Assembly: GCA_014529385.2 (NCBI GenBank)
Contig: CM043965.1
Location: 64,238,933 to 64,302,932 of the forward strand
Length of the DNA: 64,000 nt
Direction of reading: 5' to 3'
Origin: Adiantum capillus-veneris
Taxonomy: Eukaryota > Streptophyta > Polypodiopsida > Polypodiales > Pteridaceae
Shown here: positions 20,800 to 29,984 of the stretch, one piece after another
Numbering within the stretch: position 1 is the stretch's first letter
How the letters are laid out: each line of letters begins with the position of its first letter
Notes under the pieces: generated by a model
Told to the model about the DNA's origin: nothing
Database searches by the model: none
Seen by the model: the letters and a program-made list of their open reading frames with translations, nothing else
Made by a program: the position numbers and the translations under genes

Positions 20800-21931
20800 A
20801 AGGAGGTTTGTTAGGCGGTGAACTTCCTGGAAGAAGTTCAATTGCATGGTCATCATTACCTCGTTTAGGAGGTAGCTCACAAGGGATGTCGTCAATAAAA
20901 ACATCATTATACCCCTTGAGAAAATTGGATAACTCTAATTCCTTTTGGTTGCTTTTATTTTCTTTTGCTAAAGCATTAGGTTCATTTTTAGAATCTTTAA
21001 CAAAAATCATGTACACGGAAATAGAGCTCTTTATTGACTTGTTGAAAGCTGGTGTATGTACAATGGGGATGGTGTTACCCATTTCCTTAGCATCTATATA
21101 CATGTCTTTTTCCCTGAACTTAAAGGAGATTCTCCTTTCAGGAAATTTAACATCGGCAGCAAGGCGGTCAAACCATGGTGCCCCTAGGATTACATCCTCA
21201 TGCTTGAGAGGAGAGATAAAGAAGTCCTCTTTGTCCACATAGCCTTGGACATGAAGCCTCAGTTTCCCGATTAAGGGAGTGACTGAAGCTTCTTGCCCCT
21301 TGAAGGCACTGTGTGCGGGTAGGATATCTCCCATCTCGTAGGATTGTATGCCTAGCTTGGTGGCCAACTCTATAGATATAAAATTGTGAGTAGAACCAAG
21401 GTCAAAGAGAATAAAGGCATCATGTTCTCTTACCTTTCCCCAAGCATGGCATAGAGGAGATCCTTTGTGAGTTGTTTGGTGAGTCTCCTCCTCTTGGATT
21501 TCAACCAAGGAATCTCTAGGAGGATCTTGGCGGTTGTTCTTTTGGGGACAAGAGCGGTACGCATGCCCTTGTTCGTCGCACTTGAAACACCGGTTATCCT
21601 TGCGATAACGCTCAAGCTCTTCAGGAGAGAGTTTGTTCTTACCTTTGTAAACTCCTTTCTCTTTAGCTTTGTTGGAGTTGCCCTTAGGAGACTTTTGGAC
21701 ATTGTCCTTCCCCTTAGGCTCATTGGAACCCTTGTTTTCCGGGGGCTTATTATTTCTTTTAACCCCCGTTTGGAAATTGATTCTAGAGGCCACCATAGTA
21801 TGGTGTATTACCGCCGATATGGTACGTGGCCTTTGGGAGTTGACATACTCCGCCATTTCTTCGGTTAAGCCCGCACAAAACTATTGCTTTTGCTCTCCAA
21901 AATCCAACTTTTTGAAGACAGTGGCTTTGAG
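20800..21931 (-). pseudogene. Gypsy-1 gag C-terminus and protease
   Basis: The same reading frame as the gag at 21932-23035, after in-frame stops near 21932 and 21886. It carries EEMAEYVNSQRPRTISAVIH, a basic linker, the CCHC knuckle CFKCDEQGHAYRSCPQ near 21545-21600, then the retropepsin region FILFDLGSTHNFISIELATK. The usual DSG/DTG active-site triplet reads DLG. It runs on to SSPPNKPPYR, where Copia-2 is inserted; the conserved continuation VSQAQQ lies on the other side at 15224. Confidence 0.87.
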
Positions 21932-23035
21932 TTATAAGTCCCAAAACTTGTCTACATATTTGTGGATGGATTCATTGGGAGAGAGCTTTAAGCTTTGCCA
22001 TTCGGTGAGTACTTTGTCTTTGGCATCGGTGGCCAAAAACTGCTTCATAATGGAAGCTCTTAAAGCCTTCCATGTTCGTGGAGCTTCACCGTTGGCTCGT
22101 AGGCTAGACCACCATTGTCTGGCGGACTTTTGAAAGTGCATAGCTACATGGCGTAGCTTAGAGGACTCCGTGAAGCCCTCATCTCCAAACGCCGCATCGA
22201 ATTGTTGGATAAAGGCCAAGACTTTGTCCGTAGCACCAAAGGTACCATCATAGGTAAGGAAAGAGATGCTCTTCCCTCCCTCTTTGAATTTATTCAGCTT
22301 GGACGACCTCTTCCATGCGGCATAGGATTTCCTATGGCCTCTTCTTTTTGATGGTTCAAAGGTTGCACCATCACTTTCTTCAGAAGGTGAAGAATTTGAA
22401 GAAGGTGGAGAAGAGGGTGACCTCTTTCTCGCCTTTTTCTTGTCTTGATCTTTGTCGTCTTCACCATAGCTTTCATAAGAGGAAGAGGATGAAGAAGATG
22501 GAGAAGAGGGTGTCCTCTTTCTTGCCTTTTTCTTCTCTTGCTTTTTATCATCCCTCTTTGAATTGTGGTGAGGAGAAGAATATGATGGTCTTCTCCGCTT
22601 CGGTGGTGATGGAGAGCGTTTAGCCCGCCGTCTTCGTGGAGCCATCTCCGTCGAGGTGGTGGGAGACTCGCTTCTTTCTCGTTCCTTCGGTGGAGGCTCT
22701 TGAGTTCTCCTTTGGGAAGGAGATGCATCATCACGAAGTAAATTCTTGAGCCCTTCGTATGGATTATCTTCTTCTTCCCGAATCGGACAGAGACCTCTTT
22801 TGGTAGTCTCACAAGGAGGCTTCCTAGGTGTTTTCTCATCATGGTGATGAGCTTGGAGAATCCCGTGAGCACGGAGCTGCCGTTGCACTTCACTTTGGAG
22901 AGATGGATTGCCCATGGCTTGTTGAAGCCTAGAAACAAGATAGTTAACAAGCATTGAAGCATCATTAGTAGCTTGCTCATGAGCAAAATCAAAGTTATCA
23001 ACATTAATTTCACTCTCTTTACTATTGTCAGCCAT
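21932..23035 (-). pseudogene. Gypsy-1 gag, N-terminal and capsid part
   Basis: 367 codons from ATG at 23035 (MADNSKESEINVDN). Three parts can be seen: an N-terminal helical stretch; a very basic/serine-rich middle (about residues 125-230) with two tandem KKARKR(T/S)PSSPSSS units and RRRRAKRSPSPPKRRR; and the Retrotrans_gag capsid core (SISFLTYDGTFGATDKVLAF, ARQWWSSLRANGEAPRTW, TDAKDKVLTEWQSLKLS). A TAA after KFWDL ends it where the sister copy at 26092 reads Ser. The serine/arginine-rich insert resembles splicing-factor RS domains. Confidence 0.88.
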
Positions 23036-23439
23036 TCTAACAACTTTTAGGTGTAAACTTTTTAGGTGTACGTTGGCACTTCAAGCCCTAGTTGCTACTC
23101 CTCTTTACCCTTTTAGAAAAAGCAGTCAAGCTACTGTACCCGCGGCTCGAATACCATTAATTGCAAGGAATAGAAGAGAGGGTCCTTCAACACCAAAACA
23201 GCACCGGCTCCTGTCAAGCTTCTAATAGCTCAATAGTGGTTAAGCTGTAGGCAAGCCCCGTAGGACTCCACTATTAAGACCATAGCTCTCGACGGTGATG
23301 TCCCGTTAACTGCACAAAGGCAGGCGCACTGCAAGGCTGAAAAATCCCTATTCTACTTACTCACAGGCAATTAATAATACCAACCATTTATAGCTAGCTT
23401 GAGGACCTCCCTTCTTGAGCAAGAAAAGAGAAAACTTGT
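23036..23439 (-). mobile_element. Gypsy-1 untranslated leader
   Basis: Between the primer site and the gag ATG. It recurs in part at 1422-1828 and 4428-4617, which ties those fragments to this family. No open frame of note. Confidence 0.75.
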
Positions 23440-23451
23440 GCTCTGATACCA
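23440..23451 (-). other. Gypsy-1 primer-binding site (tRNA-iMet)
   Basis: On the minus strand it reads TTGGTATCAGAGCACAAG immediately after the LTR end TGTTACA. Confidence 0.92.
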
Positions 23452-23452
23452 A

Positions 23453-24146
23453 TGTAACATTTAATGGCCTAATAACTTATGTGTAGCGGAAATTAGCATG
23501 AACATAGTGGGCATTTCATTAGAATAGATTCCTAATGAGAATTACAAGAGTGCTTGGGTGGAGAGAGCAACAAAAAGCATAACACCTAGTTAGATAGCAT
23601 CAACAATACTTTCAAAAGAGAGAGAAATTAAGCTATTGACAACAATTGAGGACCGGATTTGCATGGAGCCGGTCCCCCCTCCAAAAGGCTTTGTATTATG
23701 GTTTCTCCCATCAAGAGAGACATTGTACAATACAATTCTTTGTGTTCCTTCAAGACTAGCTAGTGCAATGAAGATGAAAGCTTCATGCACCAAGCAAAAC
23801 ACTTAGCAAACACAACTTGAATTATCCCCGTTCTCAGACCCAAGACCTCACACACCTTCGAAGATGGTGAGAGCTAGTAGGGTATGAGAGTAGATTGAGA
23901 GGAAGAAGGAGTATCTTACGAGAAAGATGTACATCTCCTTACATAATCACTTATATTAGTATAGCTTAGCTTAATAATTAGCATGGTAGATGAGATGAGC
24001 ATGCATTGAAGCTTGGCTCTTGGTTGGATTTACATCCACATGCCAAGAGTGTGTCGATGTAGGCTTCTATCTCACAAGCTTGGAGTAGGTGATGAGTTCT
24101 CCATTAAAGCTTGGGAAGAGATAGTCTTCTCTTTCTTCACACATGA

Positions 24147-24180
<34 letters not shown>

Positions 24181-25067
24181 TAATGCCTTGCAAAAATCAG
24201 CCCCCTCTCTCTCTTGGGCGAGCCCTCTTGCTATTTGCTCTTGCAGGCTCTCCATTGGACCTCCCCAGGGCTAGCCTATCACAATTAAGCAGCATAAGTG
24301 ATACCCTTCTGACATGTGTCCCCCTTTCCCCTTTTGTGAGAGCTTAATCAATTAAACTTAATTGATTTAAATGAATTAAATCCCCATTGGACCTTTCCCC
24401 ATTATGACCAATAGGAATTAAGTAGCCCATTGGCTGCTCAATTCCTATTGGACCCCTTCACGGGCTGTCCAATAATCATCCAGGAGACTTAATTTTCATT
24501 GGTTCTTTTTATTAAGTGTTTTAAAATTAATTAGGCTAAATTTAATCTAGCCTAATTCTCATTGGTCCACTTCAAGGGTCATCCAATAGGAATTGAGCAC
24601 ACTTTGGGAGCAACTAGCTTAGGCATCTGACATGTGTCCTTCATTCCCTTTGTGTAAAGGGGCTTGTGTGTGTGTGTGTGTGTGTGTGGCTTTCTCTCTC
24701 ATCCCCTACTCCCAAGGCTCGCCCCCTCCTATGTAGGGATTTGAAAAGACTTTTTGGTCGCACACAAAGCATCCAATTTCCGCTAGGGTTGACCTTTGGA
24801 CACAACCTTTGAATTTTGGAACCTTAGCATTTTGGAAGTCTTAATGGGATGAACCTTAGGGTCTTTTTAGCCCATTGTTGCACATGGCCCTTTTGCAGAT
24901 GGCCCCCCCTTTGGATCCCTATTTTCCCTCCTTTGGATCCCTATTGTGGCCGGTCTGCTAGCTTAACCAATATTCTAGCTTTTTCTCCCTTGGCACTTCC
25001 CCATATTAAATGATCAGTTTAACATGAGAAAATCATTTAGGATAATTAGATATTGATTATTATGACA
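23453..25067 (-). repeat. Gypsy-1 5' LTR (1615 bp)
   Basis: The twin of 11164-12769, with GT microsatellites at 24151-24178 and 24665-24688. The slight length difference comes largely from these tracts and a few small indels. The outer end ATTATGACA is followed by TTGCC, the target duplication. Confidence 0.94.
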
Positions 25068-25810
25068 TTGCCACTCCCATGGAAACAGGTTTGAAATTGA
25101 GTCTTCACGACGCTGGTGATCCTGGTGATGTCACTCTTTACCAAACTATTGTTGGATGCCTTATTTATGTATGCAACACGATGCAGGATATTCAATTTGC
25201 AGTCTCACAGGTTAGTAGATTTATGCATAGCCCAGGGTCTAAGTGTTGGCAGGTTGTCGAGAGGATTTTCCGCTACCTTAGTGACACTTTACATGTTGGC
25301 TTGTTTTATCCCAATGGGGGATCATTACTGCCAGACTTACATGCTTTTGTAGACTCAAATTGGGATGGTTGTTTTGACACGCGAGTGTCCACAAGTGGTT
25401 TTTGTTTCATGCTTGGCAGTTCATGTATATCATGGTTGAGCAAGAAGCAACCTATTGTGGCCACTTTGAGTTGTGAAGCTGAGTGCAGGGCAATCTTCAC
25501 AGCTACGATTGAGTGTCTATGGCTTAGACGCCTTATGGCTGATTTGGGTGTTTGATAGGACATTGCCAACACTATCTACATTGATAGTTAGAGCACATTG
25601 GCAGTTGCGAGGAACCCAATTTTTCATGCTTACACAAAGCACATTGAGGTGCATTACCACTATGTCAAGGAGAGGCTTTCAACAAGAGAGATCAGCTTGG
25701 CTTATGTGCCAATACAGGACAACCTTGCAGATCTTTTGACAAAGGCATTGTCTCGTGAGAAGTTCGAAGCTTTCCGCAAAGCTTTGGGCTTACTCCCCTT
25801 TGTGGATTGA
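25068..25810 (+). pseudogene. Copia-1 reverse transcriptase 3' part and RNase H
   Basis: Resumes the Copia-1 frame interrupted at 11163: TPMETGLKLSLHDAGDPGDV, then TLYQTIVGCLIYVCNTMQDI, QVSRFMHSPGSKCWQVVERI, and the RNase H end (FVDSNWDGCFDTRVSTSGF, SCEAECRAI). A stop at 25555 and a frame change are followed by the C-terminal segment AVARNPIFHAYTKHIEVHYH to 25810. RNase H is recognisable but the frame is broken. Confidence 0.88.
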
Positions 25811-25885
25811 TCATGTCCTTAGGGCATGACACTTCCCTTTACTCATGTGCTAGCTCTCGTTCACCGCATCACTCCAGGGGGGATT

Positions 25886-26091
25886 TGTTACCATATGCAT
25901 GTGTAGTGATGTGTCTGAACACACTAGGACCGTCGGGGCATTTTTCCCTCGTGCATTGTATATACGCCCATTCATTCGAGGGCTATCTATCTTTCCATAG
26001 CACAGTAAATAACATACTCTAAGTTGTGTGCCTTGAGCTTCCTTCGTCTTCTCCAAGTTGTGGGTGTTTCTCTGCAACCCTAATTCCAACA
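25886..26091 (+). repeat. Copia-1 3' LTR (206 bp)
   Basis: Preceded by a polypurine tract CCAGGGGGGAT. Starts TGTTACCATATGCATG and ends AATTCCAACA. Homologous to 3224-3451, which is 22 bp longer. GCTCT follows at 26092-26096. The element's 5' end carries a different LTR family (9234-9492), so this is a hybrid element. Confidence 0.88.
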
Positions 26092-27193
26092 GCTCTCTCC
26101 CTACGAATCCATTCACAAATATGTAGACAAGTTTTGGGACTCACACCTCAAATCCACTGCCTTTAAAAAGATGGATTTTGGAGAGCAAAAGCAAAAATTT
26201 TGTGCGGGCTTAACTGAAGAAATGGCAGAGTATGTCAACTCCCAAAGGCCATGCACGATATCTGCAGTCATACACCATACTATGGTGGCTTCTCGAATCG
26301 ATTTCAAAATAGGGGCTAAGAGAAATCCTAAGCCCACAAAAAACAAGGGTTCTAATGAGCCTAAGGGAAAGGACAATGTCCAAAAGTCTCATAAGGGCAA
26401 TTCCAATAACAACAAAGCTAAGGAGAAGGGAGTTTACAAAGGAAAAAAAAAAACTCTCTCTTGAAGAGCTTGAGCGTTATCGCAAGGATAATCGTTGTTT
26501 CAAATGCGGCGAGCAAGGGCATGCATACCGTGCTTGCCCCCAAAAGAACACCCGCCATGAGCCTCCTAGAGCTACCTTGGTCAAAATCCAAGAAGAGGAA
26601 GCTCACCACAAAGGATCTCCTCTATGCAATGCTTGGGGAAAGGTAAGAGAACATGATGCTTTTATTCTCATTTACCCTGGTTCTACTCACACTTTCATAT
26701 CCCCAGAGTTGGCCACCAAGCTAGGCGTCCAAGCCTATGAGATGGGAGATGTCCTACCCATAGATGGTGCTTTCAAGGGGCAAGAAGATTCAGTCACTCC
26801 CTTAATTGGGAAATTGAGGCTCCATGTCCAAAGCTATGTGGACAAAGAGGACTTCTTCATCTCTCCTCTCAAGCACGAGTATGTAATCCTAGGGGCACCA
26901 TGGTTTGATTGCATGGCTGCCAATGTTAAATTCCCTAAAAGAAAAATCTACTTTAGATTCAGGGAAAAAGATATGTACATAAATGCCAAGGAGTTGGGTA
27001 ACACCATACCCATTGTACATACACAAGATTTCAATAAGTCAATAAAGAGATCTATTTCCGTGTACATGATTTTTGTGAAAGATTCTCAAAATGAACCTAA
27101 TGCTTTAGCAAAGAAAATATAAACAATCACAAGGAATTAGAGTTATCCAATTTTCTCAAGGGATTTCAAGATGCTTTTATTGACAACATCCTA
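26092..27193 (+). pseudogene. Gypsy gag C-terminus and protease fragment (Gypsy-1 family, plus strand)
   Basis: Begins exactly where the gag fragment at 3452-4427 stops (SIHKYVDKFWDS segment). It runs through EEMAEYVNSQRPCTISAVIH, a frame change in an A-run near 26448-26460, the knuckle CFKCGEQGHAYRACPQ, and the protease, whose active site reads YPGS (Asp lost). It ends near 27193 after NFLKGFQDAFIDN, where unrelated LINE-like sequence starts. Stops and truncation make it dead. Confidence 0.85.
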
Positions 27194-27386
27194 CAGTGTG
27201 TATACATATCCACAAAACTCAAGTTACCAAAATTCTCAACTCGCTTGTCCCTCATGTTTCTCCAAAATCTTCCACATGCGCATGCCTTTTCTTGGACTTG
27301 AAAAAATTGTTGCTTTACTTCCCATCTCTTCTCTTCTTTTGAATCAATGACTTGTATGTATGCAAATGACTTTCATAGTTGTCTTT

Positions 27387-27544
27387 TTCCATGGTTGCAT
27401 CAAGCTTTATCAAGGACTTTTGAGCATCTTGACATTCTTTATCAAACCACCTTTTGCGTGATCTATATTTTTCCATAGTTGCATCAAGCTTTATCAAAGA
27501 CTTTTGAGCATCTTGACATTCTTTATCAAACCACCTTTTGCGTT
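27387..27544 (-). repeat. 84-bp tandem duplication inside the LINE-like linker
   Basis: The block running from TTCCATGGTTGCATCAAGC to CACCTTTTGCGT occurs at 27387-27460 and again at 27471-27544, 84 bp apart and nearly identical. 84 bp is 28 codons, so the duplication keeps the minus-strand frame (KRWFDKECQDAQKSLIKLDA twice). Confidence 0.85.
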
Positions 27545-28057
27545 GTCGTGCAACTCCGCCTCCATGATGGAAAAAAGAGTGAAGAGAAGCAGAAAAAGTC
27601 TATTTAAAGCTCACACATTTATTGAGTAGTGACCAGGGCTCGAGAACAAGCAAGGAGATCCAAAAAGTGTATGCTTTATGTGGTTATGAAGGCCTAAGCA
27701 TAGAGATTTCATGCTTGAAGAAAAGGTTTTACATGTGAAAGGGCTCTCAGGACATACAAGGCAACTTGGGTAGAGGAAGACATGTGGTCAGTGGTAAAAA
27801 GGAAAGTGTGTGAGAGACTTCACACCTCTGCATGAGGGAGGCCAAAAAAGTCTTAGTCTGTAAAACTTTTGGAAAACAAATTTTTGGAAACAGGCCGCGC
27901 TAGGAGAAGAAAAAGGGTGTTTTAAGCATTTTTGCATCTCACGCACAGAGGCTAATTCTGCACCGATTAGGAGATATTCAAGTTTTCGTTCTCTGTTGTA
28001 TCAGGGGAGGAAGCCATAAGCTTTGAGCACTCTTAACTCTTTTTCCAAGCTTCCATA

Positions 28058-28153
28058 GCCCACTCTAATCCAAGCTTCCATAGCCACTCTAATCAAAGAA
28101 GCCATAACTCAAGCCGTAATCTCTTTCTCAAGCCATAATTAATCATTTTCCTG

Positions 28154-28188
<35 letters not shown>
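28058..28188. repeat. AAGCTTCCATAGCC short repeats and CT microsatellite
   Basis: AAGCTTCCATAGCC(CA)CTCTAATC is repeated at 28048 and 28073, with decayed forms (AAGCCATAACTCAAGCC) to 28140. A (TC)n run of about 16 units follows at 28156-28188. Confidence 0.7.
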
Positions 28189-28192
<4 letters not shown>

Positions 28193-29666
28193 AAAGCAAC
28201 AGAGGAAGAACGAAGGAGACAACTATTATCAAGGCAAGCTCGGCAAGCCAATGAAGGCAAATTAACATGATGTAAGGAGTTTAAATAATTTAAGCAGCGA
28301 TACTGTTAATTGTCCATTTTGGGTAATCGAGCTTCAGAATTGTGTTCAAGTTGTCAGTTTTAAGCTTTGTCTACATTAATTGTGTTTGCTGCAACTCTCT
28401 TCCACACACCTCTCACATCCAGAGGCCCCGCGCCTTCCCGGCTCACCTTTCGAACACAAATCCCCCGATAGCGTGATCTATCTTTGTTGATACCATGGAC
28501 ATGCTTTATGGCAAAGCATTCTTTGGCACAAGAACAAATAGCTTCTTGAAAGCTTCTCATTTAGTTTCCAATGGTGCGTCATATTGAAGCTTTGCCATCC
28601 ATAACTTTTTCTCAACCATTTCAATGTACATTGGTGCCCGTTTGAAATCCATACATAGTGATAACTTCTCTTCCCTTTGGTTGAGATTATTGTGCTTAGT
28701 CGATTCTCCACATGCAAGGTCAAAACATAAAGTTCGATGGTCTGATTCCGGGGTCCATTGGCCGAACATAAAACTCTGTATGCGATACATGATGGCTTCG
28801 GAGAGTAGCATATAGTCAATCACACTATCCCCATTATGTTTTCTACATGTAAATCCATTGGTTCCACTCCACAAAGATACACCATTGGCAATGAGTATAC
28901 CGTGCTATTACACATGTGTAAAAGTAACCATCCATGTGATCCGACTCTTTCTCATCCATTGAAGTACGATCATACAAGTAAACTTTCCCAACTCCCTTGA
29001 AATATATGGCATACCAAATTGTTGAGTATCATGTTGCAATGTTTTTGTGTGAGCATTCATATCCCCAAAGACAATAACATCACCTTTGCCTTTGAAATAA
29101 GCAATGTCCTCTTCTAAAAAAAAAAAGATGATCTCTATCCATGCAAGCATAAAAGGGGGAATCATGATGAGGAATGTAACAACCGCCTACAAAAATGGGT
29201 GCTCTTTTTGGTGCCATGATTTTCACCCATACATAATGTTTGTACTTTTCATCTTTCACAATTGATACAAACTCTTCCAATCCTTCCCAAACCATACATG
29301 CTACCGCTCCTTACCCTCTTTGTTTCTTTAACCACATCAATGAATGTACATTGTAATCCTCCAATCCGTGAATCCTTTGTGTATCATGCTCCCAAGCCTC
29401 AACAAGAAGTAAAACATCAGCTTTGGCAACATGCAACCATGTCGGGTTGCAGGCAATTCTCAACATGCGGGCATAGTGCTGCCATGGATGGAGGCCTAAT
29501 GGTGGCTCCCATTGCCGCATGCATTTGCAGCCATGTGAAGGCCTGCTTTTTAATATATAAATAGATAGATTATGCACTATACTCTTTCATGATAATCACC
29601 ACTAACATACTACTCATCGAGAATGAAGTCTTTCAGACCCAGTGCGTGACACATCTCCTAATTTGT

Positions 29667-29674
29667 TATAAAAT
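29667..29674 (+). promoter_or_regulatory. Possible TATA box of the LEA_2 gene
   Basis: TATAAAAT about 210 bp upstream of the first ATG of the LEA_2 reading frame. It is the only TATA-like string I noticed in that stretch. Without a transcript start this is a guess from position. Confidence 0.3.
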
Positions 29675-29838
29675 GTTGAAATGTTTATTTTCGGAATTTT
29701 CAAACTTTCCTTCCCAAATCCCCGCTCATATACATATTGGATGACGAGAGAGAGAGGCTGTTGAATGCTCTGTACTCGAAGTACGATCCCTTGAAGTATC
29801 TTTTGGGCCCTCGCGAGCTGTGTGTTGCTGCGTCTCTC

Positions 29839-29863
29839 ACACACACACACACGCGCGCGCGCA
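29839..29863. repeat. (CA)n(CG)n tract in the LEA_2 5' leader
   Basis: About eight CA units followed by five CG units, 20 bp before the first ATG. Alternating purine-pyrimidine sequence of this kind can adopt Z-DNA and is prone to length change. Confidence 0.85.
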
Positions 29864-29876
29864 CAGAGTTCTCTGA

Positions 29877-29984
29877 GTTTCCATGGCCGAGGGAACTGAA
29901 ATTCAAGAGAGAGTTTCCATGGCTGAGGGAGCTGATATTCAAGACAGAGTTTCCATGGCCGAGGGAGCTGAAATTCAAGACAGG
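29877..29984 (+). repeat. 36-bp tandem repeat, three copies, at the LEA_2 start
   Basis: Units at 29877-29912, 29913-29948 and 29949-29984, each opening GTTTCCATGGC and encoding MAEG(T/A)(E/D)IQ(E/D)R plus two residues. Each unit carries its own ATG in the same strong CCATGGC context. Confidence 0.93.

Larger units (their letters stand above)
11164..25067 (-). mobile_element. Gypsy-1 chromovirus retrotransposon, nested in Copia-1
   Basis: A minus-strand Ty3/Gypsy element of 13.9 kb, of which 5.57 kb is the Copia-2 insertion with its duplication. On the minus strand the order is 5' LTR (23453-25067), tRNA-iMet primer site, leader, gag, protease, RT, (RNase H deleted), integrase, chromodomain, polypurine tract, 3' LTR (11164-12769). 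The LTR ends are TGTCATAATA and TGTTACA. A TTGCC duplication flanks both ends. Gag has two in-frame stops, the RT thumb and RNase H are deleted, and integrase has stops, so the copy is dead. Confidence 0.95.
27194..29577 (-). mobile_element. Degraded LINE-like endonuclease (EEP) relic
   Basis: Read on the minus strand, pieces in different frames line up with an exonuclease-endonuclease-phosphatase domain: ADVLLLVEAWEHDT (29389-29427, catalytic Glu), YVWVKIMAP and PIFVGGCYIPHHDSPFY (29150-29240), VIVFGDMNAHT (29051-29075), VIDYMLLSEAIMYRI (28780-28830) and WTPESDHRTLCF (28725-28760, the DH pair). A distal KRWFDKECQDAQ segment at 27387-27544 resembles the linker after LINE endonucleases. 27545-28350 lacks similarity and may be a later insertion. 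No reverse transcriptase follows. A host EEP-derived gene is less likely, given the many frame breaks. Confidence 0.65.

Noticed and set aside
22294-23043. 249-codon frame rich in Lys/Arg/Leu overlapping the Gypsy-1 gag
   Set aside because: It is the other frame of the same serine/arginine-rich gag. The SR bias removes stops in both frames. Its copies at 953-1429 and 3956-4285 persist for the same reason.
29051-29071. Host AP-endonuclease or phosphatase gene
   Set aside because: The GDMNA and SDH motifs are real, but the domain is split among frames and ends in a LINE-type linker. A transposon relic is more likely.
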